Assembly (NCBI GenBank): GCA_963921425.1
Contig: OY992832.1
Coordinates: forward strand, 13,205,249-13,269,248
Reading direction: 5' to 3'
Source of the DNA: Dryas octopetala
Lineage: Eukaryota > Streptophyta > Magnoliopsida > Rosales > Rosaceae
DNA length: 64,000 bases
Shown: in pieces, positions 32,706 through 45,278 of the stretch
Layout: the number at the start of each line of letters is the position of its first letter
Position numbering within the stretch: the first letter of the stretch is position 1
The notes under the pieces: generated by a model
What the model saw: only the letters and a program-made list of their open reading frames with translations
What the model was told of the DNA's origin: nothing
Database searches by the model: none
Translations under genes and position numbers: made by a program

Positions 32706-33859
32706 GGGGGGTGTACTCAATCAAGACTTTTAAATTAAAAAGTTAGGAGGTACTCAATCAAGACTTTTATATACTTTTAATAAGTCTATGAAAATCAGAG
32801 GGTTCTCAATCAAGACTTTTTAAAAGTTTATGAAAATCATACGGTACTCAAAATGTCAATAACTTTCACAGATTTCTCAAATTCATAGACTTTGAAAGAC
32901 TTTTGGCATTAAAGTATACATACAAAATCTTCTTATTTTTCTTCCATTCCCCCCCAAGACTTTGAAAGACTTTTGAGAAAAGGCTTCCCCTTTTCTCTCT
33001 CCACCTCCTTTAGCATTGCATGCGCGCGTGTATGTCCCTTCTAACATTGATACACATATTCCTTATATTGTCCCATCACTATGCCATTACATATAAATAA
33101 ACCTGTCATATACGGTTCTAACTCTAGACTTCAGTGCTCCAGAAGTTAGTTTTATGAGTTTACAACATGTCAATTATAATATACTGTTCCACCCTTTTAT
33201 TTTTTGTTTGTTTACGTTGAGAGTTTCAAGAATGACTTGAGTTAGATTTATCTGTTAGATATAGTAATAAAGAGATTAGTTCAACATTATTTAAAATTTT
33301 GACTTATATGTTAAGTAGTAATACAACATTATTTCTTTCAAATTTTAAAACTTATATGCATTTCTCATTATATATTATTTTATTTTTTAATTTAATTGTC
33401 TTCACACTTGAAATCTCGTTTTCGTCAACGTTACCTGGATTTAACATTATCCATGTAACATTGAATAGTAAGTTTCGACAAATATTGAAGACCAGTTTTA
33501 GATCATTCAATATATTAGTAGGTTTCTTAACAATCTTAATTTCTTGGAGATTATTCTTTCATCAGCTTGTCATTTTTTGTTTGATTTCACTACTTTTTCA
33601 TTGCCCTTATGTTTGATTTCATTGCGTTTTCATTGCCCTATGTGATATACGGATGTTATTAACTTACAATATTTAACAATGATATTTGTATCAAAAGTCA
33701 TTGAAAGTCTATCAATGTCTATGAAAGTTTTTTAACAAAACTTCATGAAAGTCTATAAAAGTCTATAAAACTCTTTGAAAGTCTATCATAATTCTGAAAG
33801 TCTATGAAAGTCTGTCACTTAAAAAAAGTCTTTACAAATATGGATTGAGTACACCCTCC
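32706..33859. mobile_element. Harbinger-like nonautonomous element, 1.15 kb
   Basis: The ends GGGGGGTGTACTCAATC and, reverse complemented, GGAGGGTGTACTCAATCC are inverted repeats. TAA flanks both sides (32703-32705 and 33860-33862). The left end carries the word CTCAATCAAGACTTTT three times in about 100 bases, and the right end many copies of GAAAGTCTAT, so the subterminal regions are repetitive. The internal frame at 33299-33616 does not look like a transposase. Confidence 0.7.
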
Positions 33860-33862
33860 TAA

Positions 33863-34971
33863 AACCCATATGTAAAATCTTGCTCCACCTAAGATAACAA
33901 TATTCCATTAATTTCTTACTATTCACAAATTGTGTCATTATGTAATTAATATTTGTTTTTAAAATTCATAAACTTAATGGAGGATTCATTAAAAGTTTAA
34001 AACACTTAATCCCTCATATAGATATATATATATCTTCTCCTTTAATCAAATAAAACAGAATTGTATATAGGTTCATTATATTTAAAAATAATTAAGCTTG
34101 AGTCATTTAGAAAAATAGTTTTTAGATAAAGACCAGGGGTGTTTTAAAATTTATAAAAATTCATAATAAAGTCTTTTAATTTATAAATTTTTTTAATTTA
34201 TAATAAAATCTTTTTAATTTATATGAGTTTGAAGATGGTTTTCCTAATTTACTATAGAATTTGTTGAAATTCTTGAGTATATATGAAAAATGAAGCATTT
34301 TACCGTATAAACATGGTACCATGCATGCAGGTACATTCATCATTTAATGGTGAGAACTGAGAGGTACACTATGAAAAAAATTTAAGAGTCAGATAAATAT
34401 CTGTGTGTGCCTGCGTTGTAAACAAAATCCTAAAATATTTTACCATAATATGAGTCTTGTCTTTGGCATATATATGTCATTTTCTTTGAATGACTAATGC
34501 AGCTTGAGCTTATTATGACTTTGCATAAATATGTGACTGAGTCTAAGGTATTTTCAAGAAGAAGTTAAGTGATAATATATCCAATTGCACAATAAATAAT
34601 GGTAAAGACGTTGCTATTAAGAATAAAGGTGATGGAGACGTTGGTGATGGTGGCCATGTGCTTCAGTTCAAGATGATAATTTACAAAGCAAAAGGTTAAA
34701 CTGCAGTGATAACTGATAAGCTTGTACACGTCAAGTCGTCAACTCTGGATTCTCTCTCACTGCTCACGACCCAAGTAACGCTCAGATAATGCCGTCTAAA
34801 TCTTTGTTGCCTCTGTTGGTCTGATCATGCATCTTCCATTCTTCCTCAAGAATAAACTATTATATGCTCATGCAAGTCTTGTGTTTAAACTATTCACTCT
34901 ATTTGCATACCAAAGTTGGTTAGTTGATCAAGGTTTTATATTGAAACTTTATGCACAACATTTTGATACTT
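33863..34971. other. Intergenic with one member of a dispersed repeat pair
   Basis: 34091-34225 resembles 52916-53050 in the same orientation, with shared words such as GTGTTTTAAAATTTATAA and CATAATAAAGT. Otherwise AT-rich and without a gene. Confidence 0.45.
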
Positions 34972-35628
34972 ATTTGATAGTTTGTAAAGAGATTATTTAT
35001 AATATTTTAATATAATATTCGGGTTATGAAAGTTGCACTGTTCGAACAATGCTTCTTATAATCTAGAGTTTTGCACTCATCTTAAAAATTAAATCCTAAA
35101 TACCAAAATACAACCTTTTTATGTGGACGTATGTATCTTCATTTCTTTTTTTTTTTTTTTTTTTTTTTTTTTTGAGAAAAGGGTGCATAGGAAGTGGATA
35201 CTTAGCTAAATATAGTTTCATTTATTATACATTTAATCAAATTTTATAAGTAGGAATCGTACAATTTGGTAAGTCAAGATCCCATAATGAAAAAATGACA
35301 AAAATTTGATAGTTTGTAAAGAGATTATTTATAATATTTTAATATAATATTCGGGTTATGAAAGTTGCACTGTTCGAACAATGCTTCTTATAATCTAGAG
35401 TTTTGCACTCATCTTAAAAATTAAATCCTAAATACCAAAATACAACCTTTTTATGTGGACGTATGTATCTTCATTTCTTTTCTTTTTTTTTTTTTTTTTT
35501 TTGAGAAAGGGTGCATAGGAAGTGGATACTTAGCTAAATATAGTTTCATTTATTATACATTTAATCAAATTTTATAAGTAGGAATCGTACAATTTGGTAA
35601 GTCAAGATCTCATAATGAAAAAATGACA
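34972..35628 (+). repeat. Tandem duplication of about 330 bp
   Basis: Copy one is 34972-35303, copy two 35304-35628. They are nearly identical apart from one substitution (GATCCC versus GATCTC) and the length of an internal T-run (about 39 in copy one, interrupted by a C and shorter in copy two). No gene is involved. Confidence 0.95.
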
Positions 35629-36772
35629 GTTTATAATTTGATATTGCCATTATAATTAAATGGTGAGGCCCATTATGCATGTGATACAGTTGTATAGGAC
35701 ACAAATGTCGAATCACATAAAAGATTGAATATCTATTAATTAACACGGTTTGTCAATGACAGTATGACACCGCATGCTTATATTTGTCATTTGGCCACTT
35801 TAAGTTGAGCAGGCTAGTAAGCTACGAAATTGACTGAACCAAAGTGTTTTTGCGATCTATCTATATCTGGAAAATTTGTGCCATATAGTGTGACATAAGT
35901 TATTTTTTGACGTTGAAGGTTGGTGGTTCCTTTTCTACTACTAAAATATCTATATGAATGACAAACTCCTATTTATTTACAACATACTCTTGTAATTGCA
36001 TGAGACATTTTTTTTTATAACAAAACTGTTAAGTCTGTCACTTATTAAGTTATTAGTCATTTAAATTCATGTACTTATACCAACCGATACATTATAGTGA
36101 CCTTCAATTCTACCTAACTCGTATGGATTATAAATTTATAAGATGGTGAAGAAGATCCCGTTTATAAGCCACTCACGCTGTTAATGGCCGTTTGAGAGGA
36201 TCAGCCGCACCAAACAGTCACCGAACTTATGAATGGCCTATGAAACATGTATGCTTCCTCTGCATCTCAAAGCCGCGTAAATGTGGGTCCCAGTACAGCA
36301 AGCATTCTATTTCTGTCCAAAGCTTTAAATATTAAGTTTGAAAAAAAAAATGGAAATCTCTTGCATATTTATGAACCTTGAAAAAGAAAAATAGAGTAAC
36401 AGTACACTAAGGCTCAGTTACAGAACTCTCAATCTTTCATGGCCTTTTCTGTTCTTATATTCCAATCTTTCTAAAGATTCTGAGTATCAAAATCAAACTA
36501 CAATATCTTTAGAAAACAGCTGGTTTCATGGGAGTGTTATGAATTTGTGAAGTTTCACATCCATTTTTCTTCTTTGTGGGGTCCTCATTATTTTTAGGCA
36601 CTGTAAATGACAGCCTAATCAACAGCCTGGAAAAGGTGCTTATAGCCGCACTAAAAGGCTCAAGCTTGATGGGTTTTCATGATGGGGTTCACGTAGTCTC
36701 TACTTGGTTTCTCTTTGGTACAACCCCAATTCACTCTGCAGCAGATTGCTTCCATTTTGCTCTCTGAAAGAG
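35629..36772. other. Intergenic and THE1 promoter/leader
   Basis: The right part, from about 36400, is the probable promoter and first noncoding exon of the receptor kinase gene. No other gene was seen. Confidence 0.45.
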
Positions 36773-37146
36773 GTAAGGGCTCTATGAAAGCTCAAATTTT
36801 TGTCTGTTTATGTTGGAGAACTTGAAGCAAGTTGAATTTGCTCTGCATTTGAGCAAAAGCTAATGTATTTGTATTGTTTGGCAATGCTAGGATTTTGCTA
36901 CTTGGGATAAGAGAACTGGGATTTTGGGTTTTGAGTTTTGAGTTATATAGATCTGGGGTAGCTGAAGTTTTGGGTTTGGGTTATAGGAGAACTGGGTTTT
37001 GGCATTTGGGATTGTGAGGACTTGTTTTTGGTGAATTGGGGTGTTGTAGAATTGGACTTTTTAGATCTTGGTAGATTCATTGGGTTTTGATTGTGCCAGT
37101 TTTGTATTTGCTACGTGAGGAAGTCGACATTCTTTTCTTTCATTAG
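36773..37146 (+). other. Probable 5' UTR intron of THE1
   Basis: AAAGAG followed by GTAAGGGC at 36773 is a good donor. A T-rich stretch ending CATTAG at 37146 is a candidate acceptor, with a second possibility at 37169 (TTATTAG). The interval is T/G-rich, like plant introns. Confidence 0.45.
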
Positions 37147-37171
37147 CCGTTAAGGATCTGGTTTATTAGAT

Positions 37172-39694
37172 ATGGTGAAGATGAAACTAGTGAAGTGGAT
37201 ACCTTTGGTTCTGGCTGTTGTTCTGTTTATGAGTCTTAGATCATCTGCTTCATTCACTCCAATCGATAACTACTTAATTGCTTGTGGTTCTTCGAAAAAT
37301 GTCACCTCTCAAGGTCGAACCTTTGTTCCGGATTCTTCCCTTGTACTAAAAAGTGGAAATTCTTTCATTGCTAGCTCCAATTCCACTGCCCCTTCTCCAA
37401 TTTACCAATCTGCTCGAATATTCAAGGGAACAGCTTCCTACAAATTCAAAATCCAGCAAGAAGGTCGGCATTGGATCCGCCTTTACTTTTACCCTCTTAC
37501 TAGTCCAGGCCAAGACTTGAAGTCTGCTCCAATAACTGTAGTCACTGATGATTTTGTACTCTTGAACAGCTTCACTTTCAAGAACTATAATGGTTCGTAT
37601 CTGTTCAAAGAGTATGCAATCAATGTAACTTCAGATACCTTGACTCTCACTCTCATTCCTTCAAACAACTCAGTTGCTTTTGTTAATGCAATTGAAGTTG
37701 TCTCTATCCCGGATGCATTGCTCCCTGACCAAGCATATGCTGTAAATCCGTCTACTCCTTTCAGTGGCCTTTCTGAGCTTGCTCTTCAAACAGTTTATCG
37801 ATTAAACATGGGGGGTCCTTTGCTCACTGCTCAAAATGATACCCTTGGAAGAACTTGGGAGAATGATGTGAAATACCTTCATGTGGACAGTTCTGCAGTG
37901 AATGTATCGGCCAGTCCAGCAAGCATAAAATATCCACCTGCTGTCACACCAGAAATAGCACCAAATTGGGTCTATGCCACTGCTGAAGCCATGGGAAATG
38001 CGAATGTGCCCAATGGGAACTTCAACATAACTTGGGTCTTTACGGTAGACCCAAATTTCATGTATCTTGTTCGGGTACATTTCTGTGATATTGTCAGCAA
38101 GGCTCTGAATAATCTAGTTTTCAATCTTTTCATAAATTCTGACGACGTGCTCGCGAGTCTTGACCTCTCTTCCATTACTGGTGACTTGGCCGTGCCTTAT
38201 TACAAAGACTTTGTTTCCAACACCTCCAAAGGTTCAGATACTTTGACCGTCAGTGTCGGTCCAGATTCAATGGCGGATATCACTAATGCAATTATGAACG
38301 GGGTGGAAATTATGAAGATCAGCAATGAGTTGGGGAGCTTGGATGGGCAATTATCTGTTAAGAATCTCATTCCTAGTTCATCCTCAAAGAAGAATAAGAT
38401 AGGAATCATAGTTGGTTGTGTTGTAGGAGCTGTAGCTGTTCTGGCAATTATTGCTCTCTGTTATTACTGCTTGGCATCCCGCAAGTCTAAGACTACTAAC
38501 CAAGCACACTCATGGCTGCCTTTACCCTTGTATGGAAATTCTCAGACCATGACAAAAATGTCTACAACTTCACAAAAGAGTGGAACAGCTAGCTGCATTT
38601 CATTAGCTTCCTCCAATCTTGGCCGCTTGTTCATGTTCCAAGAAATCTTGGATGCAACCAACAAGTTCGATGAGAGCCTACTTCTTGGGGTTGGTGGTTT
38701 TGGAAGGGTTTACAAGGGAACACTTGAAGATGGTACAAAAGTAGCTGTTAAAAGAGGAAACCCCAGATCTGAACAAGGTCTTGCTGAATTCCGAACTGAG
38801 ATTGAAATGTTATCCAAGCTCCGCCATCGCCACCTTGTGTCTCTTATTGGCTACTGCGATGAAAGGTCAGAAATGATTCTTGTCTATGAATACATGGCTA
38901 ATGGACCCCTCAGGAGCCATTTGTACGGAACAGATCTGCCGACCCTATCATGGAAGCTACGCCTTGAAATTTGCATTGGGGCTGCAAGAGGGCTCCATTA
39001 TCTCCACACTGGTGCAGCTCAAAGCATAATCCACCGAGATGTGAAGACAACCAACATTCTCTTGGATGAGAATTTTGTAGCCAAAGTTGCTGATTTTGGC
39101 CTCTCAAAAACAGGTCCAGCTCTAGATCAGACCCATGTGAGTACAGCAGTTAAGGGTAGTTTTGGTTACCTTGATCCTGAATACTTTAGAAGGCAACAGC
39201 TCACGGAGAAGTCAGATGTGTATTCATTTGGGGTAGTTCTTATGGAAGTTCTCTGCACAAGACCAGCTTTAAATCCTGTTCTTCCCAGGGAGCAGGTCAA
39301 CATAGCAGAATGGGCTATGACCTGGCAAAAGAAGGGCATGCTAGACCAAATCATGGACCCAAATCTGGTGGGAAAGGTAAATCCAGCTTCTCTTAAGAAG
39401 TTTGGGGAGACAGCTGAGAAGTGCCTTGCCGAGTATGGTGTTGACAGGCCATCAATGGGAGATGTCTTGTGGAATCTTGAATATGCTCTGCAGCTTGAGG
39501 AGACCTCATCTGCACTCATGGAACCTGAAGATAACAGCACAAACCACATACATGGTATCCAATTGACCCCAGTTGAGCCATTTGATAACAGTGTGAGTAT
39601 GATTGATGGGGGGCACTCCGGCACAGATGATGATCCAGAAGATGCTGCCACAAGTGCTGTGTTCTCTCAGCTAGTTAATCCTCGCGGAAGATGA
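37172..39694 (+). CDS. THE1: Receptor-like kinase THESEUS1 (CrRLK1L, malectin-like)
   Basis: An intronless 840-residue receptor kinase of the Catharanthus roseus RLK1-like family. Relatives sit in the plasma membrane, monitor wall integrity (THE1 binds the peptide RALF34) and restrain growth when cellulose is defective. A signal peptide covers roughly residues 1-27 (hydrophobic core PLVLAVVLFMSL). The malectin-like ectodomain follows to about residue 385, with family words RHWIRLYFYPL, YRLNMGGPLL and VHFCDIVSKALN. A membrane segment lies at about 410-432. The kinase runs from about 490 to 770, with the glycine loop at 506-511, VAVK lysine at 527, HRD at 621-623 and DFG at 641, so it should be active. 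The C-terminal tail ends TSAVFSQLVNPRGR, a THE1 hallmark. Absence of introns is normal in this family. The ATG at 37172 gives the complete signal peptide. Confidence 0.96.
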   Translation: MVKMKLVKWIPLVLAVVLFMSLRSSASFTPIDNYLIACGSSKNVTSQGRTFVPDSSLVLKSGNSFIASSNSTAPSPIYQSARIFKGTASYKFKIQQEGRHWIRLYFYPLTSPGQDLKSAPITVVTDDFVLLNSFTFKNYNGSYLFKEYAINVTSDTLTLTLIPSNNSVAFVNAIEVVSIPDALLPDQAYAVNPSTPFSGLSELALQTVYRLNMGGPLLTAQNDTLGRTWENDVKYLHVDSSAVNVSASPASIKYPPAVTPEIAPNWVYATAEAMGNANVPNGNFNITWVFTVDPNFMYLVRVHFCDIVSKALNNLVFNLFINSDDVLASLDLSSITGDLAVPYYKDFVSNTSKGSDTLTVSVGPDSMADITNAIMNGVEIMKISNELGSLDGQLSVKNLIPSSSSKKNKIGIIVGCVVGAVAVLAIIALCYYCLASRKSKTTNQAHSWLPLPLYGNSQTMTKMSTTSQKSGTASCISLASSNLGRLFMFQEILDATNKFDESLLLGVGGFGRVYKGTLEDGTKVAVKRGNPRSEQGLAEFRTEIEMLSKLRHRHLVSLIGYCDERSEMILVYEYMANGPLRSHLYGTDLPTLSWKLRLEICIGAARGLHYLHTGAAQSIIHRDVKTTNILLDENFVAKVADFGLSKTGPALDQTHVSTAVKGSFGYLDPEYFRRQQLTEKSDVYSFGVVLMEVLCTRPALNPVLPREQVNIAEWAMTWQKKGMLDQIMDPNLVGKVNPASLKKFGETAEKCLAEYGVDRPSMGDVLWNLEYALQLEETSSALMEPEDNSTNHIHGIQLTPVEPFDNSVSMIDGGHSGTDDDPEDAATSAVFSQLVNPRGR

Positions 39695-41268
39695 GAAGGC
39701 AGATCCTTTGCCCATATGAGTCTTGGCCTCCGATGCCCCTAAAAAATATTAGTCATCCTGGCCTTGAGAGTGCTTAGTGAGGGAGAAGGTTATTTCTTAG
39801 TTCATTACTCTAGTTTGTTACCTCAATATTTCTTCTACAATTTATTTGTAATATAGTTTTGGTGGGTGCCAATTAATCCATCAGAAATTGCAGGTAAGGT
39901 GCCAAATGATTTTATTGTTGTCTTGATATGAATCCATCTGGGTTTCAGAGCTTCCCCTGTTTTTAACAAAAGTACACGGTGTCATTGTATTTGCATATAA
40001 TTTTGTTGTTCATAAGATAATAAGATATAGAAAATAAGCAGAGTTTGTGATCCCTTGTGATCCCTGTAGCGTAGTTCACCTACAAGTTACAAAACTTTTA
40101 AATACTTCCTTTGCTTTACATTTCTGTTAAACTATGTTCGTATTGTTATCAGAATCTCGTTCCTGGAGAAACCACCGAACTTATCTCTTACGGATTATCT
40201 AAGAGATGACTGGAAAACGATTGTGGAACATTTATATAACCATCGAAAAAGAATTTCTTGTAGTTATGCAATGGACAATAATATCTTTGCAGGGTAGCTG
40301 AGTGGATCTAAGAAAGGGGAAGAAAACAATTTGAACAATTCTTCTTGATATGTAGGACTTTATAGCTAGTGGTATAAAGAATGAAATTCTAAATATCAAG
40401 TGCCAAAAAGTTACCACAGGTAATGCCTCTGGCTATATCGATCAGCATATATTTAGGCCTGCCTGAAGCCTACTCGAGTACCTAGGAATCAAATATCTCA
40501 ACATCTATTTGCCTGAGACCTCCAGCTTGTTGATGCACCAATGATTCACGAGCAGTAGTAACTCCTAATCCGTTCAACTACCTTTTCCTCTAAGCTTTGA
40601 ATTATTGGCATAGACGATTAGAGTGCTGTAAGAGCAGCCTTGGGTTTAAAGTTAAATTGTACAACAATTGGAACTATGAACACTATTTACTTGCTTAACT
40701 AGGCCTGTGTTAGAAACGCCAACCTGAAATGTGATCTCTATGCACAATATAGCCTTTATTCCTCTGTTTTCTAAGAAACCAAGTGAATGGTTAAAAGGTG
40801 TCTCTTAACATCTTAAGAACTGCTACTTTTCCTAATTCTTATTTTTCGTCGAATTATTGTTCTTCTCCATTCTCAATACTCACGTTATAGATTAGATCTC
40901 CTGATACTGCATTTTTCTTCTCTGCCATTTTAAATTTCACATGTCATATATCTCCATTGGTGCTTCTGAATTAGCATACATGAGCTTGCATGTGAGTTCT
41001 CATTCTTTCTTAAGGTAGTTCCTTTCTGAGAAAAACATGAAACTTAAATTGTTTTCATCAACTGCATAACTTGGTTTATTTTGGGAATGTAACAATTTAA
41101 CATAAAAGACTAAATTTAACCAAACTGTCTGACTGTCTGAACATAAATTCTGAGAATTTACTTGTACACACAGGAGTAGCTATTAGTGGAACCATAACCA
41201 GACAACTTAAATTTATCATCTGAGAAGTTATAAGCTCCTATTATTCCTTGAGTATGTTACAATATCCA
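39695..41268. other. THE1 3' UTR and intergenic DNA
   Basis: The first few hundred bases are probably THE1 3' UTR. The remainder is AT-rich with no gene, ending in the 3' UTR of the minus-strand root-cap gene. Confidence 0.5.
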
Positions 41269-42380
41269 TTATTTCCTGCAAACTATTCCATTCCCACTGA
41301 AGGCATTACCAGTGCAGTCTAGCCTGCCGATTTCAATCACCCTCAAGTTCTTCTGATCCAACATCCCAGCTTGAGTGAACATACAAGCAAGGCAATCTGC
41401 AGAGACAAGTGATGTTGTTTTGTACTTGTATTCACCTCCCACCACTGGCATAGCTACTCCTGGCTTTGCTGGGTTCTTGAAATCTGGCTGATAAGTCCTT
41501 CCAAGCACTCCTTCAACATTTGAGGATAGGCCATAGAATCTGAACTGTACTTCAAGATGAGCAAAACAGTCATCTGCTGGTATCTGATAATTGTGGATCC
41601 TATCATCTTCCTTTGTCACAGGCACCACATTTACTGAAATTTCAGCAACTTCTGGGAGAGTGACTAGGACACTGTTCTTGCTTGATGTTCTCTCCACTCT
41701 AATGGCAGTTTCTGGAGATTCCCACACAGAGAGATGGGACTCTGGGATGATCAACTCCTCTCCATTGTAAGAGAATTTCAAATGGTCAATCTCATCATCC
41801 CATGTTGCTGATGGGGTGGCCTCAAGTGAGAAGCTGTGAGAGTCAAAGAGGAGTCCCAGGGCCTGAATCCAAGTATAGTCCCTAGTTCGGCCTTCAGGGC
41901 GGAGACCAATGAAGCGGGCATTGATTTGGAGGTTGGGATCAGAAACTAAGCTGAAATGCTCATTTTTCTTGCCATGGAAGTAAAAGACAATGCCATCTCC
42001 ACCGATGAAGCGAGGGTCCAGGCATGCTGATCCAGGGCCATTGCAATTAGGCTTCCGATCTATGATTATCACCAACCCAAAAAAAACCTTGTCAGCATAA
42101 CATTTTGAGGAAAATTTCATTTAGTTTCATAATGAAGACATAATGGTAGAGTCTTACTTTTGCACTCAGCTTTGCATATGGGTGAGTTACAGTTGATATA
42201 GCACACTTTAGCTTTTGGGTCTGTTGGAGAAGAGGATGGACATTGTGCTGGGCAGGTAATCTTCTTCAGAAAGCATGGGCTGCCCTTGGCGTAACAAACC
42301 TTATTTTCAGCTTGACTTTGCACCACAGAAAATACAAAGAGTAGCAGAATGATCAACATCCTTTTGCTGGGGAAATCCAT
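41269..42380 (-). CDS. Root-cap / LEA-like secreted protein (PF06830 type), two exons
   Basis: Encodes a 337-residue protein of the root-cap family, often annotated late embryogenesis abundant-like; biochemical function is unknown and members are probably extracellular. Exons are 42158-42380 and 41269-42059, with a 98-base intron (donor GTAAGAC, acceptor CATAG) that joins AAA-A to AT in frame. Residues 1-25 form a signal peptide (MLIILLLFVFSVV core). A cysteine-rich segment follows (CYAKGSPCFLKKITCPAQC, then CYINCNSPICKAEC). The main domain begins GPGSACLDPRFIGGDGIVFY and includes RDYTWIQALGLLFDSHSF and FAHLEVQFRFYGLS. The ATG at 42380 starts right before the signal peptide; the in-frame ATG at 42473 would add a polar leader and is less likely. 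A decayed paralogue lies at 50104-51635 on the same strand. Confidence 0.9.
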
Positions 42381-43626
42381 AACTTCTCTCTTCAATGGCT
42401 GAGGAACTAGAGGATGATATATCCCATTTGACCTCTCTCTTCTTGTTGACCATCTTCTTATAGAATCTAACAAGTGGGACTTTTGGTATTATTTGTTTGA
42501 AGTGTACATTTTGAGTTTGGAAAAGGAACATGGGCTAGTTGGATCTCCTAAATGCTTTGCGGATGATTAATCTTGGTCAATGCTTTGGGGCTTGTGATGG
42601 TGACTACAGAATTAATAGCTGTTGAGTGTTGACAATATATATGACTTTGTTATTACTTATTAGTGATTGATAAGTAGGCAATGAATTAAATGGGTCGGAT
42701 TGAGTGCCTAAGGCATGACTATAGAAGCTTCATTTGGTCCATGTACGTGATGATGGACGCACAATTTTTGCACCCGGTAAAATGGGCTAAGATGCCTGCA
42801 GTGTCTGCCTTTATCTTCCTTAATTGCTCATGCTTTCCCCTGTTTTCTTCCTTCACAATCATCATTAGATTTATATATTCTCACATCTGGCCTTCTTGCA
42901 AGTTGCAACTTGCCCCAATTGCACTAGAGTATTTAATTCATGAAAAAGGCATTCAATGAATAGTACTATGGGTTTGGATCAATTGGCGTATAGCTGTATT
43001 TCGTAAATCAGTGCATAGAATCAAATTTTCATATTTTTACGCTATGACGCTTTCCAACAACTGGTATCAGAAGCTAATTGAAAATTGAAATGGCATCAAA
43101 TAGTAACATTTTGCGCCCATATCTTCCTTGTTTCAATGTGAAGAATTCCAAACCCTGTTAGTAAATGGTTTTATATAGTTCCCAAGATTGGTGGGACATC
43201 TTGAGAATGAGCTCATGGAGCCTGAATCAAGTAACACTTTCTTCATAACAAATCAATGAGCAAGAAGGATAAGAAGATGCTATTCTTTATTTACCAGAAG
43301 TAGATATGAAGCTGTTCATGGAAGAATTTCAACAAAAACCTCTGCAAAGGAAGCATTTGGTACAATGATTACAATATCATAATCTTTTCCTTAGGAGGTT
43401 TATTAATACTATTGAAACCAATCGGGGGAGTAGTTGGACCATGTTTGTCACCATATTGTTTGTCTGAATGTCACAAACTGTTGGACTTATGAACAAAAGA
43501 TGCTCCTTAAACTGTTGGACTTATAGAATGAATAAAACTAGTCTCACTAGTCACTATTCATTACCTCATCATCAATCACCTTGTTCTTCAGAGCTATATC
43601 TGAAAGATTCTCAGGTTGGGAGAGCC
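42381..43626. other. Intergenic; start of a local duplication
   Basis: 43300-43490 resembles 45100-45500: both share GAAGAATTTCAACAAAAA and ACCAATCGGGGGA followed by CACAAACTGTTGGACTTAT. The duplicated block therefore begins upstream of the hormone-binding genes. This copy lacks about 200 bases present in the other. Confidence 0.6.
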
Positions 43627-44360
43627 ATGGTGGTCAAAGAGACAAAAGCTCAAAAAACAGTTGATGTTGGAGTTGAAGCCCTTTGGAGAGCTATGGTCTG
43701 TTTTACCAAAGATAATGCCTGATATAATTTACAGTGTAGACTTGATTGAGGGAGATTGTGGCCTTGGTTCTGTTTTGCTCCTCAATCTTGGCCGTGGGTA
43801 GTACTCCAATCTTGGTTCTGTTTACTATTGAGTGCAAAATTAGTCACTTCTATTGCTTAGTAGCGCTTTTATTAGAGATATATAAAAAAACTCAAATGCT
43901 TCCTGCATATTCATTTGAAAAATTCCTAAAAGAAAGTAAGAAACACACGTGGATTGAAAATGAACCTTCACATGTGGATTTTTTGAAGACCCTTTTGGGC
44001 CTCGTTGCTAAGAAGAAGTTGGTGCATGTTTTTTTAAACCAACATGATGTTAATGGTAGTTTTTGAAACAAAATGTCAGGTGCACAATCCAGAAAACCAC
44101 AGACTGAGAAGATTGTGGCAGTTGATGAATCTAAGTATCTGTTTGCAATGCAAGTACTAGAAGGCCCAGGACTAACACTGCGTGGTTTTTCTTCATTGAC
44201 ACCAACTTTCCAACTGAGTGCAATTGGAGAGCAGGAGACCCTGGTTGGTATGAAAGTCGAATTCGAGACTGAAAAAGAAGAAGCTGATATGGCAGAGATT
44301 GCAATGCAGCCAGGGACTTCTTTCATTCAACTCCTGGAGAAAAATTTATTAGAATCATAG
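43627..44360 (+). pseudogene. Phytohormone-binding protein (PR-10/CSBP-like), broken copy
   Basis: Exon 1 starts at 43627 (MVVKETKAQKTVDVGVEALW) and should run to about 43796. Compared with the copy at 45728, 13 bases are missing after GCTATGGTC, which throws the frame into an immediate TGA. The splice donor is also changed (GGTAGT where the neighbour has GTTAGT), and the TATA region (about 43528) is degraded. Exon 2, 44080-44360, is intact and reads SKYLFAMQVLEGPGLTL to LLEKNLLES. The gene therefore looks dead despite a clean second exon. An alternative transcript starting in exon 2 cannot be excluded. Confidence 0.85.
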
Positions 44361-45032
44361 AGTTTGTTCATTGTTGTAGATCTTGAACATTTTTGACAGC
44401 AGGGGAAGCTAAGCTATAACATAGTCCTACTGCAATGTGCTTTTATCAATTCTTGCCAATTAATATTTTATTAACTCAAGTTAAATTAGGTGCTCAATTA
44501 TTTTATGAATCCAAAACTGACAAGTGACAAAAGTCACAAAACCCAACAAAATATTCCTCTCTAACTACTAGTATAGGAGCTCTAAAACAAAAGGGCATCT
44601 GTCAAGCCACCCATGGAATTCCAAATTGGCATATAGATTATCATTCATTTTCTAACTAGGATGTTCTTATATTATGAAAAATATGGACCACATTGTTAGG
44701 ACCCACCCTACAATGTGGTCTCATGACAAACCATCAATTTTTAGATTTCTTCAAGGATCATCCCATCAAATAAAAGTAGATCTCTTGGATGGAATGATTT
44801 AAAGAAATTACTGGAATTTTGACAAAAGGGCCAATTTTAAGTGGCTGCATGCAATTTTTGTTGGGTGTTTGAACGCTCCTTGAAAGGGCTTGAATGCTTG
44901 TCACTGTTGATCAGTAACACCTTTAAAATTATGTCAAAAATAAGGGTGTAACTTGTAAGCGACCAACAATTACAAAAGCGTAGTGTTCGAACTCTCAATT
45001 TTAAACTGATCGGTTTTGAATAAGTTTAAAAC

Positions 45033-45278
45033 GTGTTTTATTGGGGGTTTTTAGCAGAGGACAAACCTGTATATATAGAATCTGAATCCATTAATCAGAA
45101 GGCTAAATTAGTTTTTATGGAAGAATTTCAACAAAAAAACCTCTGCAAAGGAAACATTAATTGGACACTTTGCAAAGGACATTTTGCTTATGATCTTGAT
45201 CACCTTCTCAGTCATCTACTTGAAAAAGGATATGATGCCAAAATAAAAAATCATGCCCTTGAAAAAAACTTAGCATAA
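45033..45278 (+). other. Unassigned open frame upstream of the second hormone-binding gene
   Basis: An 81-codon frame reads AYDLDHLLSHLLEKGYDAK near its end. Part of it (around EEFQQK) is repeated at 43318-43350. No family recognised. It could be a remnant carried along by the duplication. Confidence 0.25.

Noticed and set aside
33299..33616. Possible transposase frame in the 1.15-kb element
   Set aside because: The translation is hydrophobic and low-complexity and lacks any DDE-type motif.
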